This document shows positions 44,107-55,834 of a stretch of DNA of 64,000 bases, piece after piece (position 1 is the first letter of the stretch; each line of letters begins with the position of its first letter). The notes under the pieces were generated by a model. The model was given only the letters and a program-made list of their open reading frames with translations. It ran no database searches and had not been told where the DNA came from. The translations under genes and the position numbers were made by a program. The DNA comes from Cordilura impudica (Eukaryota > Arthropoda > Insecta > Diptera > Scathophagidae). The stretch covers positions 144,821,511-144,885,510 of the forward strand of contig OY821518.1 of NCBI GenBank assembly GCA_963682025.1, in the 5' to 3' direction.

Positions 44107-46278
44107 CAAATTTCATTTAGATTTGGCAACTAATTTTCCATTAACTGGTGATTAACCGTAACCACTTTGCAAAAATCGAAAATCTTGATTTCGCGTACTA
44201 ATAAAACATAACTTTTTTGAAGGAAAAACCATTTCTCACAATCCAGAGGAGCTCAAAACCGCAGTATAGCGACTCTGCAGCATCCTACGAAATATTTAAA
44301 AGCTTTTATATTAAAAGTTTTCCCATCTTGCTGAAAACTTTTTCATATCAAATGTTTTCATCAAGATGGGAAAACTTGTTCATATCAAATGCGCCGCGTT
44401 TCGAGATATCGCACCGGCTCATTCGCCATCCACGAAAAAATTTATTGAATTGCGTTATGAATTGCTTCACCATCTAACATATTCCTGAATTCGATTGTTA
44501 CAATGATTTCCTATTTCCATATATGTAAAAGTGATGGAAAATGATTTGAGCCAAGTAGTGAATTTATTTCAGAAAGGGATGTTTATTTTAATGTCTGAAA
44601 AATCATACTTTTTGAAATGGATAAAGAGATTTGAACATTGCCTGAAAAACTGTGTCGACATGGAGAGTGAATGAATGTTGAACAAATTTGAATAAGATCG
44701 AATGTTAAATTCGACTGTGCCGAATATCTGATTCCCTCCACCTTGTTCTAAATACAATATTATAACCAGGGGTGCCAATATTTAGAGATATCAAAATGGC
44801 TAGTTATGGCTAGTTGTTTTACAATAATATTTAATGGTAATAAGAAAAAAAAATAGGAAAAATTTTAAGTCTCATCAAAATCGATACAGTGGGCTTTTGA
44901 GCATGTTGCGACAAGCAACTTTTGGTACCTTCGGCAATAAAGCGACTTTAAATTGAAACAAAGATAAATAAATAATAAAATTTAATTAAATTATAAAATA
45001 AATGAATTTGAAAAACCGCTCTCAAACCAATATGATTTATCGTATAAATATTTGTAAAATTTTTTATTTATATTTAAAATATTGTTTTCATCATACGAGT
45101 AGCACAGTCTTTAGTTCATTGATTTTTCTGTTTCGACCCATTATTTTCGTAATTTTTTTACTGAAAGCAATGATTAAATGCTATGAGCGTATATGTAAAT
45201 ACATACAATTACATTTTTGTTTGGTTATCAGCGATGCATACACATTTTTGTTTGCTTATTGTTTATTTTGTGCATGCAAACGTTCGCATTTACACAAAAT
45301 ATCTTTTTGAAAAAAATTTAATGGCTTTATTTTTTTTTTTTTTTTTTGTAAAAATTTATTTTTTATTTTTTTACCAGTGTACATGTAGGGAATAAAAATA
45401 TTTCATAAGAAACTTTTGGGCATGCCTGGTATATACCAACAAGTTTGTTGTTTTATTAGAGAAATTAGAAATTTTTAGTGTACACGACATACCCTCAAGA
45501 GAATTTCTTCTTTTACGGATCCACATTCAATAATTAGATTGATTAGACATGGGGAAGACTAAACTAACTGAATCTTCGAAACCCTCCACCTGCGTCTTAA
45601 ACTCAATGTTATAACCAATGTTGCCGACATTGAAACTTTAAATTCGAATAGCAATTATTTTTTTGTTAATTGCTTTTCTTCTTGACCAGTTTCTATTATA
45701 ACTTCTTGTTATATAAAATAATGATCATGACTTCTATAAAAAGAATTAATTACTATTTCTTTAGTTTTCTTTTACTAGAGTAGAAAACCTATAAGTTCCC
45801 AAAGTTTGATCCCTATAAAAATGTTTAGAGACCTTAGAAGCCATACGATAATTAAAAAAAAAAATCAAATGATTCGTGGCTAAAAAAAATAACTATTTTT
45901 ATCTCAGTTAGCTAGTAATATGTTAATTTAAGGATATATTTAATACAAAAAAACAAAAACAGGTAAGAAATTAATGTCGCAATAAAATCATTCTAAAAAT
46001 TATGTTAACCCTTTCTATGACTTCTGCACAATTATATAAAATCTTTATTGGAAAACTGCTGACCGGCACACTTCGCTGCAAAATTTCAAAAAGAATTTAA
46101 AATTCTTTGTGTTTAAGGTAATCCCTTATCAGTTTCGAAGTGCTAATTTTGCAATTGCCTCACTTTAATGGATTCAGAAAATTCCTTTTATTTAGAATAT
46201 AATACACATTTTTTTTATCACACCTACGTTGTTCACGGATGATCTTCCATATGCACCGTTATTTATGTATATATTTTA
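44107..46278. other. AT-rich DNA with dispersed CCCTCCACC motif
   Basis: No gene recognised. Two places share GTGCCGAATATCTGATTCCC (near 44715) and CTGAATCTTCGAAACCCTCC (near 45570), each followed by CACC and about 25 bp later by TATAACCA. They look like ends of an old repeat family also seen near 1.69 and 58.2 kb. Short open frames (44217, 45002) have AT-biased composition only. Confidence 0.35.
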
Positions 46279-47023
46279 TTATACCCTATACCACCATGTG
46301 GTTTGGGTATAGTGACTTTGTGCTGCTCTTTGTAACTACCAAAAATATTTGACCTAAACCCATTTTTTTTATTGTATCGATCGATCCGTCTGTCCGTCTG
46401 TATGTTCATGTAGACTTTGAAATCAAATACAGGTCGCAAATATGAATACATTTTGATGAAATTCGGTATATAAGTTTTTATCGGCCATAGAATGAACACT
46501 GTTGAAATTAGTGAAATACGGTCCATGGTCAGACCTAGTCCCCATACAAATGACCTCTATGAAATCAACATAAATTGCCATAAGATCCAAGTTATCATAT
46601 AGATCCCAGTCAAATTGAGTTTGCGTGTGTTTATTATATACATTAATCAGTAGTCCAAAAATAATCCCTATAGGACAATTCTAAGTCATAGAACCCATAT
46701 AGAGCTGCTTCCCGATCTTCACTTAAATCTATCAAAAACAAAAATATTGCACAGATTTTTTTCAAATTTGGTTTGTATATATTTTTTCAAAATATAAGTG
46801 ACTTTACCAAATATGGTCAGGAGCGGTCCATATTTCGACTTAGTGGCCAGATAAATATAGCATCCGATATGAACTTTTTCATATCTGCAGCCAAAATAAT
46901 TAATAACAATGCCACTCAATTTTGGTTTATGCTTAGTTTCTTTATCAAATTAGTTGGACCGAAGAGATAGGGTCTCTAAACCATAGTATTGGGTCTTAAC
47001 CGACTGTAATTTCCTACAAGTTT
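46279..47023 (+). mobile_element. DINE-like element, divergent copy
   Basis: It starts TATACCCTATACCACCATG and ends TTTCCTACAAGTTTT. The palindromic box is eroded and the (CCGT) tract reduced, so this is an older copy than the 42-43 or 55-56 kb ones. Confidence 0.75.
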
Positions 47024-47057
47024 TATTTGGTTTTCTGCATAACAAGATTAAGAGTTT

Positions 47058-47314
47058 TGTATTTGATATGTTGAATTAAAACCCAAATAACTATAATTTT
47101 TATTAAATGGACTGTATTTTTATTGTGAAATTGTTTACAATGTGTACTTATACCTTCTTTTACAATGTTATCACTACAACGCCCCTATTAATAATGGCGA
47201 CACAAACGCTGTTTACAAAAAATTAAAAAAAGGCATTGCCTGATAAAATTATAGATACAACTTAAATATGAGTTATCAGATTCGATTCAATCAAGTAATT
47301 ATGACTCTCAAACA
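47058..47314 (-). repeat. 3' LTR of the BEL element
   Basis: 257 bp. It lacks 17 bp (GTTACTTTATGTATTTT region) present in the partner LTR and is otherwise almost identical. Confidence 0.92.
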
Positions 47315-47342
47315 TCTCGGCCCACCTTGAAAGCACCAGCTT

Positions 47343-50300
47343 TCAAAGATCCAGAAAAAGTGGACATAGCTTGACTATTGGTCGTTTGAACGTGCCCTTT
47401 GATGTCGTCACGGAAACCACTCGTACCAGACCATCAGCTCCTGGGTGAAGTTGCGAGATTCGCCCCATCGACCATTGAGTTGGGGGTGCATTGTCGTCTT
47501 TTATTACAACCACATCTCCAATTTGAATGTTCTCTAATTTTTGCTTCCATTTAGGGCGTTGTTGCAATTGTGAAATATATTCGAGAGACCATTTCTTCCA
47601 AAATTGTTGAACCAATCTTTGAAGATACTGCCAACGATTGAGTAAATTGTCCTTAATGTTCATTACATCTTCATCGGGTGCTGTTGCCATTGGACGCATT
47701 ATAATAAAATGACCAGGTGTCAATGGGTCGATATCGCCTTCAAATCTTCTGCACAATGGGCGTGAATTTAAACATGCCTCGATTTGACATAATACTGTGG
47801 ACATCTCTTCATACGTTGTTGAAGTTTCTTTGAGGACTCTACGCAAATGATATTTTATAGATTTCACTCCTGCCTCCCATATGCCGCCAAAGTGTGGACC
47901 TGATGGGGGGGAGAAATGCCATTCAATCTGTAATTCATTTAAATCATTACAAATGGCATCTTGTGTCGTTGGTGTATTGAGAAATATAAATAATTCTCGC
48001 AAGTACTGATTACACCCAACAAAATTCGTACCGTTGTCGGTGTAAATGTGTTTCGGTTTGCCCCGTCTGGCAATAAATCTCCGAAGAGATGCGGTAAATG
48101 CTGCCGTAGATAATTCTGTCACTAATTCGATATGTATTGCCTTGGTAACTAGACATACAAAAATGGCGATCCAGCATTTATAATGTTTCGAACCACGGCC
48201 TTTCCAAGAGCGTATTTGTAGGGGACCGGCAAAATCGATACCGGTATTTATGAATACGCAGCCAGGATCTAAACGATGTGTTGGCAAATTGCCCATTTGT
48301 TGTCGAAATGCTTTGCCCCGTTGTCGCATACATGAAGTACATTTATAAATGGATTGTTTGATGACATATAAAGCAGCCGGAATCCAATACTTCAGTCCGA
48401 GGATATATTGTAGTTGCCTCTGACCAGCATGCATATGTTTGATATGAAAGTAATTAACGATTAACTTTGTTAGATTATGTTTTCTATCCAAAATTATTGG
48501 GTGTTTTTGATCATAGTTAATTTTGGAATTAGCGACTCTGCCTCCAACTCGAAGCAGTCCTTTACTATCCAAAAAAGGCGTGAGCGATGATAATTTATTT
48601 GTCGACGATAATTGTTGATTTGATGATATGAGGTGAATTTCAAATTGATATGTTGAACGTTGAGCCTTCTTCACTAAGACATCATGAGCTTGTATTATTT
48701 CGGTTGTCTTCAGCATACCTATTGATTTCGTTGACTTGTTTCGACAGTTGTTGACAAATCTAAGAATGAGCGCTGTGACACGAATCAGCTTCATAAATTC
48801 AGAATATCTATTGATGATATCCACTTCAGATATAATTGATGTGTTTACAATAACTTCCTTACGTTCTTCTAAATTGATATCCCTAGGAATTTCCGGGCGA
48901 TGTCGATTATATTCATCTGGGTCTCGTAACATATGTGGGCCATGCCACCATAATTTGTTGTGAATAAGATCCGTGGTTGTAATGCCCCTAGTGGCCAAGT
49001 CGGCTGGATTCTGTTGTGATGGTATATGATGCCAATATTGAGCCGGAATTATGCTTATTATCTGAGATGTCCGATTTGCTACGAAAGTTTTCCATCTGCG
49101 AGGATGATCAGATATCCAATGAAGAACAACAGTTGAATCTGTCCAACCATATAATGAAACATTTTGTACGCTCAAAGCTTCCTTTACCTTTGTCATAAGT
49201 TTGACCATAAGTGTTGCGCCGCACAATTCAAGACGTGGTAGTGTTATCTGTTTCACCGGTGCTACTCTTGTCTTTGCTGCAATTAAATTTGTGTAAATTG
49301 TCCCATCTTGACCTTTTACCCTAATGTAGATGGCAGCCGCATATGCTAGTTCAGATGAATCCGAAAAACCATGGAGCTCAACATCTAGCTCATTTGCGAA
49401 TTGCAACCATCTCTGTATTCGTACCTCTGCAACCTCTTCCATCTTCTGACGATTTTGTACCCATTCATTGTACAAATGTCTGGGCAATATTTCATCCCAC
49501 CCTACTCCACTCAACCAAAGCCTTTGCATAAATATTTTCATGTGAATTACGATTGGCGAAAGCCATCCTATTGGGTCGAATATACGGGCTATATCTGATA
49601 GTATTAAACGCTTCGTAAGTTGGCCGGGTAGAACAGAAAGTTTGACATTATATTTGAAAACGTCCCCTTTGGTATCCCATAGTAAGCCTAGTGTATTTAC
49701 GGTTCGAGCTTCATCCAAATATGTAACCATAGCGGACTCCCGAACCTCTTCGTCAATGGTTGCTAAAAAAGTTGTTGAATTGGATGCCCATTTTCGCAAA
49801 TGAAACCCGGAACTAGATAAAATATGGCAAATTTGCTGCTTGAGCTCAATAGCGTGTTTTTCATTTTGTGCACAAAACATAAAATCATCTACGTAAAAAT
49901 GTTGACTAATAGCTTCTGCCGCATCAGGGTATTCCTCGGCATAATCAATAGATATTTGTTGTAGTGTTCTTGTCGCCAGAAATGGGGCAGATGAAGTTCC
50001 ATATGTAACGGTTTTCAAGTTGTATTCTACTGGTCGTTCCGTGATTGCATTTCTCCATATGATACGTTGTAATGATTGATCATATGGATGTATCAGCACC
50101 TGCCGATACATCTTCTCTATATCGGATGTAAAACCAATCTCAAATTTACGAAATTTAATAACAATATGGAAGAGGTCATTTTGAACAACTGGTCCTACTA
50201 ACAGGTTGTCATTTAAAGATAAACCATTGGACGTCTTGCATGACGCATCATACACCACCCGTAATTTTGTCGTGGAGCTTGAGGGTTTCATTACAGCATG

Positions 50301-52523
50301 GTGCGGTAAAAAACAGACCCTTTCCATTGATGTATCAACTGCTACTTCCATGTGGCCCAATTCTATATAATTTGCCATAAATTTTATATACTCATCTCGA
50401 AGGTTTTTATCTTTTTCAAATCTACGTTCCATTGCGTATAGTCTATTTAGCGCACTTGATCTTGACTCGCCTAAGTTAATTATATTATCTTTTAGTGGCA
50501 GTTTAACAATATACTGACCCTGTTCATTACGTTGCACATTTTGTCTGTAATAATCCTCTGCTTGCTGTTCTTCCAAGGTTAAATGTTGTGATTTTACCTG
50601 CACCTCTTCAGTCTCCCAGAAACGTTGTATCTGTTCGTCCAAGTCTGCGTATGCCAAAGCCGATATTACTGCAGATTCTGGTGAAGTTGTTGCTTTACCA
50701 ATTATTACCCATCCAAAGATTGTGTGTATGGCAGTTGGATATCCACTTGGATGCTTAATTTTGTCTAGTAAACAGCACTCTGAATATATGTCCGCTCCAA
50801 TAATGATGTCAATATTTCCAGGTTTACGATAAAATGGATCTGCCAAACTCAGATTTTCAAAATACTTTAGTTTACTATCGTATATTTCACGAGCTGGTAA
50901 CTGTTGCGTTAAATTTGATAAACAAAGTGCTTCGGAGGTGATGATCTTCTCCGGAGTACAAAATTGGATTTCAACTTTACCCTTTGTATGACTGCTGTTG
51001 CCATCACCGAGTCCAAAGAGTGTTGTCTTATCGTATTTTCGTTTAAGTTGCAATCGTTGAATACATGACTCGGATACCAGAGTCCTTTGAGAACCTGTAT
51101 CCAATAAGGCACGACATGGTTGCAATACTCCATACTTATCATGAACCATCACCTTTGCGGTAGGCAATAAAACATACGACTGTTGATTCTGTTGAGATAT
51201 GTTGACACTTACACACGTAGTTTCAGTAGGAGTTGCCGTAAAAGTTTGACTTTGTTGCCGATTACTTGTCGATTCAATATGAAGTAACGTGTTGTGCTTC
51301 TTATTACATTTTCTGCATGATGACCGTCTGCATTCTGATGACCTATGATTAGGTTGCAAACAATTGTAACATATGTTGTGTTGACGAACTATTTCTCTAC
51401 GGTCGTTAATAGTCATGTCTTTGAATGAATTGCAATTGTATAGTAGATGCTCTTCGGAACAAACTGGGCATGTTTGAAGTGTTGCCGCAAAACTTCGTAT
51501 TTGATTTCGCTTTCTGACATCACTGCCTTTGTGTATATTTTCAAGTTCATGGACCTTTCTCTCCAAAAACTCCATAAAATTTTTAAATGTTGCCAAAGCG
51601 TCTGTCTGTTTTTCTCGAAACCATACTGTAGCAGTGTCATCATCGAGTTTTTTCTCCAAAACGTATAACAAAATTGAATCCCAATATTCAACGGGTTCAT
51701 TAAGAACCTTTAACGCATTGTAACTCTCGTTGATGTTATTGTAAAAATGTCCTATTTCAATATACGAACTTGATTTTAATCTCGGTTGATCAATCAACAA
51801 TTCAAAATACGACTTCTTAACTTTTCCCGAATTGTCATAACGTTTCTTAATTATCTCCCATGCAACTTCATAATTTGCATTTGTAAACTTTAAATGTTTA
51901 ATCAAAGACAGTGCCTCTCCTTTCAATTTAGTTTGTAAATACTCCAGCTTTTCTACTGCTGAAATGTTGATTTTTGAATGTATCATCGCCTCAAATAAAT
52001 CACGAAAACGAATCCAATCAAGGCTGCTGCCATCAAATTCTGGGATCTCAATTCTAGGTAACCTTAATTCACCATGAGTGCTATTGGCGCTCTGGTTTGG
52101 AGAATATGCATGTTCACTTCGATTATTTTCAGTAAAACGTTCAATAAGAGCACCCATTGTACTTTGATGGTCCATTAAAGCCTGTATTGCCGCCGGTAGT
52201 TCAGTTGTCGGTGCTTGGCCATTAATGATTGTTTGATTTCGATCTACCTCCTCAACAAGACGTAAATCAATACCTTTAAGTGAAAAATATTTAGTTTCAA
52301 TTTCATTACGATACTTCTCTTCTTCTTGTAATTTGTCTTCTTTTGTTAGAGCTTCAATCTCCTGTTGTATTACCTCGAACTCTTTGAACAACTCTTCAGC
52401 TTTGACAATACGAACTTTAATTTCGTCTTCACTAGCATTTGACTCAGTGCAATAATTATAAATTCTCGTTATAGTTGATCTTATTGTCTGACGCTGACGT
52501 TTCAATTTATCGATTTCATCCAT
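47343..52523 (-). CDS. BEL/Pao gag-pol polyprotein, 1726 codons, intact
   Basis: The start ATG (52523) opens a frame without interruption. Residues 1-100 are a charged coiled-coil-like region. Residues 150-340 form the gag-like DUF1759 segment. Cysteine knuckles lie at about 352-415 (CPVC, CYNCLQPNH, CRKCNKKH). An aspartic protease follows with LLDTGSQRTLV near 472-483. The reverse transcriptase spans about 720-960, with TTKLRVVYDASCKTS and the active-site FYVDDFM near 876. A Pao-type linker and RNase H come next (GFSDSS, GWTDSTVVLHWI), then the integrase with a zinc-binding part (HAGQRQL, CTSCMRQR) and DDE core: GIDFAGPL, YTDNGTNFVG, PHFGGIWEAGVKSIK. A DUF5641-like tail (GDVVVIKDDNAPP) ends it. 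Every catalytic box I can check is present, which suggests the copy may still be competent. Length is normal for the superfamily. Confidence 0.93.
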   Translation of the reverse strand: MDEIDKLKRQRQTIRSTITRIYNYCTESNASEDEIKVRIVKAEELFKEFEVIQQEIEALTKEDKLQEEEKYRNEIETKYFSLKGIDLRLVEEVDRNQTIINGQAPTTELPAAIQALMDHQSTMGALIERFTENNRSEHAYSPNQSANSTHGELRLPRIEIPEFDGSSLDWIRFRDLFEAMIHSKINISAVEKLEYLQTKLKGEALSLIKHLKFTNANYEVAWEIIKKRYDNSGKVKKSYFELLIDQPRLKSSSYIEIGHFYNNINESYNALKVLNEPVEYWDSILLYVLEKKLDDDTATVWFREKQTDALATFKNFMEFLERKVHELENIHKGSDVRKRNQIRSFAATLQTCPVCSEEHLLYNCNSFKDMTINDRREIVRQHNICYNCLQPNHRSSECRRSSCRKCNKKHNTLLHIESTSNRQQSQTFTATPTETTCVSVNISQQNQQSYVLLPTAKVMVHDKYGVLQPCRALLDTGSQRTLVSESCIQRLQLKRKYDKTTLFGLGDGNSSHTKGKVEIQFCTPEKIITSEALCLSNLTQQLPAREIYDSKLKYFENLSLADPFYRKPGNIDIIIGADIYSECCLLDKIKHPSGYPTAIHTIFGWVIIGKATTSPESAVISALAYADLDEQIQRFWETEEVQVKSQHLTLEEQQAEDYYRQNVQRNEQGQYIVKLPLKDNIINLGESRSSALNRLYAMERRFEKDKNLRDEYIKFMANYIELGHMEVAVDTSMERVCFLPHHAVMKPSSSTTKLRVVYDASCKTSNGLSLNDNLLVGPVVQNDLFHIVIKFRKFEIGFTSDIEKMYRQVLIHPYDQSLQRIIWRNAITERPVEYNLKTVTYGTSSAPFLATRTLQQISIDYAEEYPDAAEAISQHFYVDDFMFCAQNEKHAIELKQQICHILSSSGFHLRKWASNSTTFLATIDEEVRESAMVTYLDEARTVNTLGLLWDTKGDVFKYNVKLSVLPGQLTKRLILSDIARIFDPIGWLSPIVIHMKIFMQRLWLSGVGWDEILPRHLYNEWVQNRQKMEEVAEVRIQRWLQFANELDVELHGFSDSSELAYAAAIYIRVKGQDGTIYTNLIAAKTRVAPVKQITLPRLELCGATLMVKLMTKVKEALSVQNVSLYGWTDSTVVLHWISDHPRRWKTFVANRTSQIISIIPAQYWHHIPSQQNPADLATRGITTTDLIHNKLWWHGPHMLRDPDEYNRHRPEIPRDINLEERKEVIVNTSIISEVDIINRYSEFMKLIRVTALILRFVNNCRNKSTKSIGMLKTTEIIQAHDVLVKKAQRSTYQFEIHLISSNQQLSSTNKLSSLTPFLDSKGLLRVGGRVANSKINYDQKHPIILDRKHNLTKLIVNYFHIKHMHAGQRQLQYILGLKYWIPAALYVIKQSIYKCTSCMRQRGKAFRQQMGNLPTHRLDPGCVFINTGIDFAGPLQIRSWKGRGSKHYKCWIAIFVCLVTKAIHIELVTELSTAAFTASLRRFIARRGKPKHIYTDNGTNFVGCNQYLRELFIFLNTPTTQDAICNDLNELQIEWHFSPPSGPHFGGIWEAGVKSIKYHLRRVLKETSTTYEEMSTVLCQIEACLNSRPLCRRFEGDIDPLTPGHFIIMRPMATAPDEDVMNIKDNLLNRWQYLQRLVQQFWKKWSLEYISQLQQRPKWKQKLENIQIGDVVVIKDDNAPPTQWSMGRISQLHPGADGLVRVVSVTTSKGTFKRPIVKLCPLFLDL

Positions 52524-53118
52524 TTTCTGAAATTTATAATATTTTACTTGAAATGACTTTTATTGCAACTGAATTGGTAATCCTTTTGTCTATGTTAACT
52601 ATAAGTAGAAACTGTCAAAATATTCTATTTTATTCTTTGACCTTTAGTCATAAAATGTGATGCCACTATTAATGTCGTTAGATTAATTTATTGTAGTTCG
52701 CCCTATTGATCGCTATGCAGCGCATATGTCGATGTTCAAATTCCAATGAGACTGTAACTACTCGCAATGTTGTCTATCACCACTAGATGGTACCTGCTGA
52801 GTTGCATGAATACAACAATTGTTATATACCACCTTGCATGTGCTTGTCGTCCGATGACGTAGAAACTTCTGGCATGTAAAGTGCTTCCCTTGCGAACACT
52901 GATGTTTTCTTCTGATGAAGTTGAATAGCAGTGTCTTTCGAAGATATTTCCTTACCAACTTAAATATGATTTTCTGGACGTCTAAATCGGTTCCCTTATG
53001 AACACTTATGTCTTCTCCTGATGCAGTTGAATAGACGCTGCTTCCTTCCTTGGCTGTGTGCCTTTGAGACTGAATTTGTATCAAGTTCACCAAATGTCCG
53101 GTGACGGAGGACCAAAAA
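52524..53118 (-). other. BEL element leader region
   Basis: About 595 bp between 5' LTR and polyprotein. It contains a 37-bp-type direct repetition of TTGAATAG / CTTCTGATG-like phrases (near 52900-53040) and a spurious open frame. It probably serves as the RNA leader with primer-binding and packaging functions (inference). Confidence 0.6.
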
Positions 53119-53392
53119 TGTATTTGATATGTTGAATTAAAACCCAAATAACTATAATTTTGTTACTTTATGTATTTTTATTAAATGGACTGTATTTTTA
53201 TTGTGAAATTGTTTACAATGTGTACTTATACCTTCTTTTACAATGTTATCACTACAACGCCCTTATTAATAATGGCGACACAAACGCTGTTTACAAAAAA
53301 TTAAAAAAAGGCATTGCCTGATAAAATTATAGATACAACTTAAATATGAGTTATCAGATTCGATTCAATCAAGTAATTATGACTCTCAAACA
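53119..53392 (-). repeat. 5' LTR of the BEL element
   Basis: 274 bp. On the minus strand it carries an AATAAA polyadenylation-type signal in its downstream half, and it should hold the promoter. Confidence 0.92.
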
Positions 53393-53999
53393 AGTTTTAT
53401 ATTTTATGTACATGATCAATAAAATGTAGCTTTATTTATATAACAGTGAAAAAAATACATGGATTTGGCACGATTCTACTACCAAAAGTTAGTATAACCC
53501 TATACTCAGTTTGACGACATTGGTGACCAATTTTTTTTATTGGCCTCAAAAGACTCTGAAAATCAGTGGGTCACTCAAAAAAATGTGACATCAATTTTTT
53601 TCAACTGCTAATTCAGACTCGGTGATACCGCTTAACTATAACTGCCAATAATGTAACTAGGAACCCGCTGAACAAATTTCATTAACATTTGATGCGAAAA
53701 ACTTATTTTTTTTTTCAGCATAACTTACAGGGACTTCTACTTTTTCATTAAAAATCTTTAACAACATTGTAGCCACGGTAAAGCTAAATTACTTTTCTGA
53801 ATGTATCAATACAATCTGAACGTGTTTAGTTACCCTAAATAGCCCATAACGGCCACTTTGTACCCTATGAATGGTAGTTTTTCACTATTTTTTGACGCTA
53901 AAACAATAATTTTTTTTTGAAGATAATGTAATCAAGTGCACACTTGTTTTGTTGTGTTGTGCTATTTATTTGGTATATTTAAAACGTATGTTGAGACTT

Positions 54000-54519
54000 T
54001 TAATTTTCACCAGAAAAATGACTAGACATATAAAACTCTTCGCCATAGTCATATTTATCCTCATTATCTGAATCCTCATAATCCTCAAATAATGATAGTT
54101 TACCGTGGTCTTGAGCTTCGTGTTCTTCGACAACTACTTGCAATTGGTTTATGCTTTTTTTGAAATCTGAGGCTTCAAATATATTTTTTTCGGGCCACAA
54201 AATTTTTGCCATTATTGCATCCGGAGGCCTCTTTCCTCTATATCTGAAGACAAGCATGTCAGAAATAGTAAACAATTGTATATAAACACTTAGAAACAAT
54301 CTTTATTATTTTAACTCAAATGGTAGTGCTGTTGGATGGATCATGATTTTTCCATTCTTCACTATCGCAGCTGAAAACTGGCATATTATCATGAGTAGCC
54401 ACAAGGGTTTTATTCTGCAGATGCTGTTTTTGGTAGTTGGGCACTAGGAACGGACTAGTATTTGAAAGTTTTTGTTTTTTCCCGAATTCATACTTGAAGT
54501 GTGATTTTATGCGTAACAA
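54000..54519 (-). other. two adjacent open frames, unidentified
   Basis: Frames 54519-54316 and 54299-54000 on the minus strand have less biased composition than their surroundings. The second contains RYRGKRPPDAIMAKILWPEK and an acidic tail (FEDYEDSDNEDKYDYGEEF). They could be exons or remnants of the gene of the enclosing element, or an old host fragment. I do not recognise a family and claim no function. Confidence 0.3.
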
Positions 54520-55006
54520 TTATCCAAATTATGTTTCCTACTCGGATTTATCTAAATCTTATAGGTGTCAAAACATATAAATGAGCCTTTTCCATTTTGA
54601 AAATCGAAAACATCACTATAACATTGATATGCTTACTTTTTTGGGTAAAAATTTCTTACTTTTAATAACTTTTTTTTATATAACATTTGATGTGTAGATT
54701 CCAAAATTCTTCTCTTTGGTGTAAAAGTACCACACCAATAACAAAAGTTATTTACATTACCTTTGCTCTTTATAAATTACTTTACAATATTTTTCTTTTT
54801 AATACATTTTGAGTTTTTTTGCTTTCGAATATCTTATTAAACTTTTGTTTGGTTTACTGCTGATTTAAGCACTCTACTAATTTATTCAAATTTTAAATAC
54901 GAAAAAAAAATTAATTTTTTTGTTAAATTTATTTGTTTTGAATTTAATTGTAATGCTATTCTTCGCGATCGAAAAAATGTCACTGAAAAAAAAAACTCAA
55001 TAAATA

Positions 55007-55795
55007 ACAAGTAAGAAAATTATAGTCGGTCTAGACCGACTATACGATACCCTATACCATGCGTTTAGAAACCCTATCTCTTAGGCCCAACTAACTGGAC
55101 ATAGAAAATAAGCAAAAACCAAATTTGAGTGGGATTTTTATTATTTTTTTTGGCTGCAGATATGAAAAAGTTCATATCGGATGCTATATCTATATGGGGG
55201 CTAGGTCCAAAAATGGACCGATCCTGATCATGTTTGGAAAAGTCTCTTGTATTTTGCAAAAATATATACAAACCAAATCTGAGAAGAATCAGAGCAATAT
55301 TTTTGTTTTTTAATCCGTTTAAGTGAAGATCGGGAAGCAGCCCTATATGGGGCCAAAGGGATCATTTTTGGACTACTCATTAATGGATGTAATGAACGCA
55401 TATAAACCCAATTTGAGTAAGATCTATATGACCATTTGGATCTTATGGCAATTTATGTCGATTTCATAGGGGTAATTTGTATGGGGGCTAGGTCTGAACA
55501 TGGACCGATTCTCACCAATTTCAATAGCGTTCATCCCATGGCCGATAAAAGCTTATGTACCAAATTTCATCAAAATATATTCATAGTTGCGACCTGCAGT
55601 TTGATTACAAGCTTTACATGGACACACAGACGGACGGACGGACGGACGGACGGACGGACATTGTTAAATCAACTCAAAAAATGATTCTGATTCGATCGGT
55701 ATAATTAAAGATGGGTCTAGGTCAAATATTTTTGGTTGTTACAAACAGCAGCACAAAGTCATTATACCCAAACCACATAGTGGTATAGGGTATAA
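55007..55795 (-). mobile_element. DINE-like element, full length
   Basis: 789 bp, ACAAGTAAGAAAATTATAG to GTGGTATAGGGTATAA, perfect palindromic box and a long (GGAC)n tract. Very similar to the copies at 42498 and 55835. Confidence 0.85.
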
Positions 55796-55834
55796 CAATA
55801 ACTAAAACTAGACAAAGCAACAACAAAACCTAAA

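Larger units (their letters stand above)
47058..53392 (-). mobile_element. complete BEL/Pao LTR retrotransposon
   Basis: A 6335-bp element has LTRs at 47058-47314 and 53119-53392, each starting TG and ending CA. The 5-bp duplication AGTTT lies outside both (47053-47057 and 53393-53397). Transcription is leftward. The LTRs differ by a 17-bp indel and one substitution that I can see. The internal part has a leader of about 600 bp and one uninterrupted polyprotein frame that ends 28 bp before the 3' LTR, leaving only a short purine-rich tract (AAGGTGGGCCGAGA) as polypurine candidate. No envelope-like frame is present. The primer-binding site follows the 5' LTR (TTTTTGGTCCTCCGTCACCG) but I could not assign its tRNA. 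Confidence 0.93.

Noticed and set aside
45002..45395. Two overlapping hydrophobic frames near 45.0-45.4 kb
   Set aside because: Leu/Phe/Ile content is typical of T-rich DNA; they end in poly-T and show no motif or splice structure.
52758..53147. 129-codon frame upstream of the BEL polyprotein
   Set aside because: It overlaps the LTR edge and leader, has no domain and lies where the RNA leader is expected. No envelope gene is inferred.
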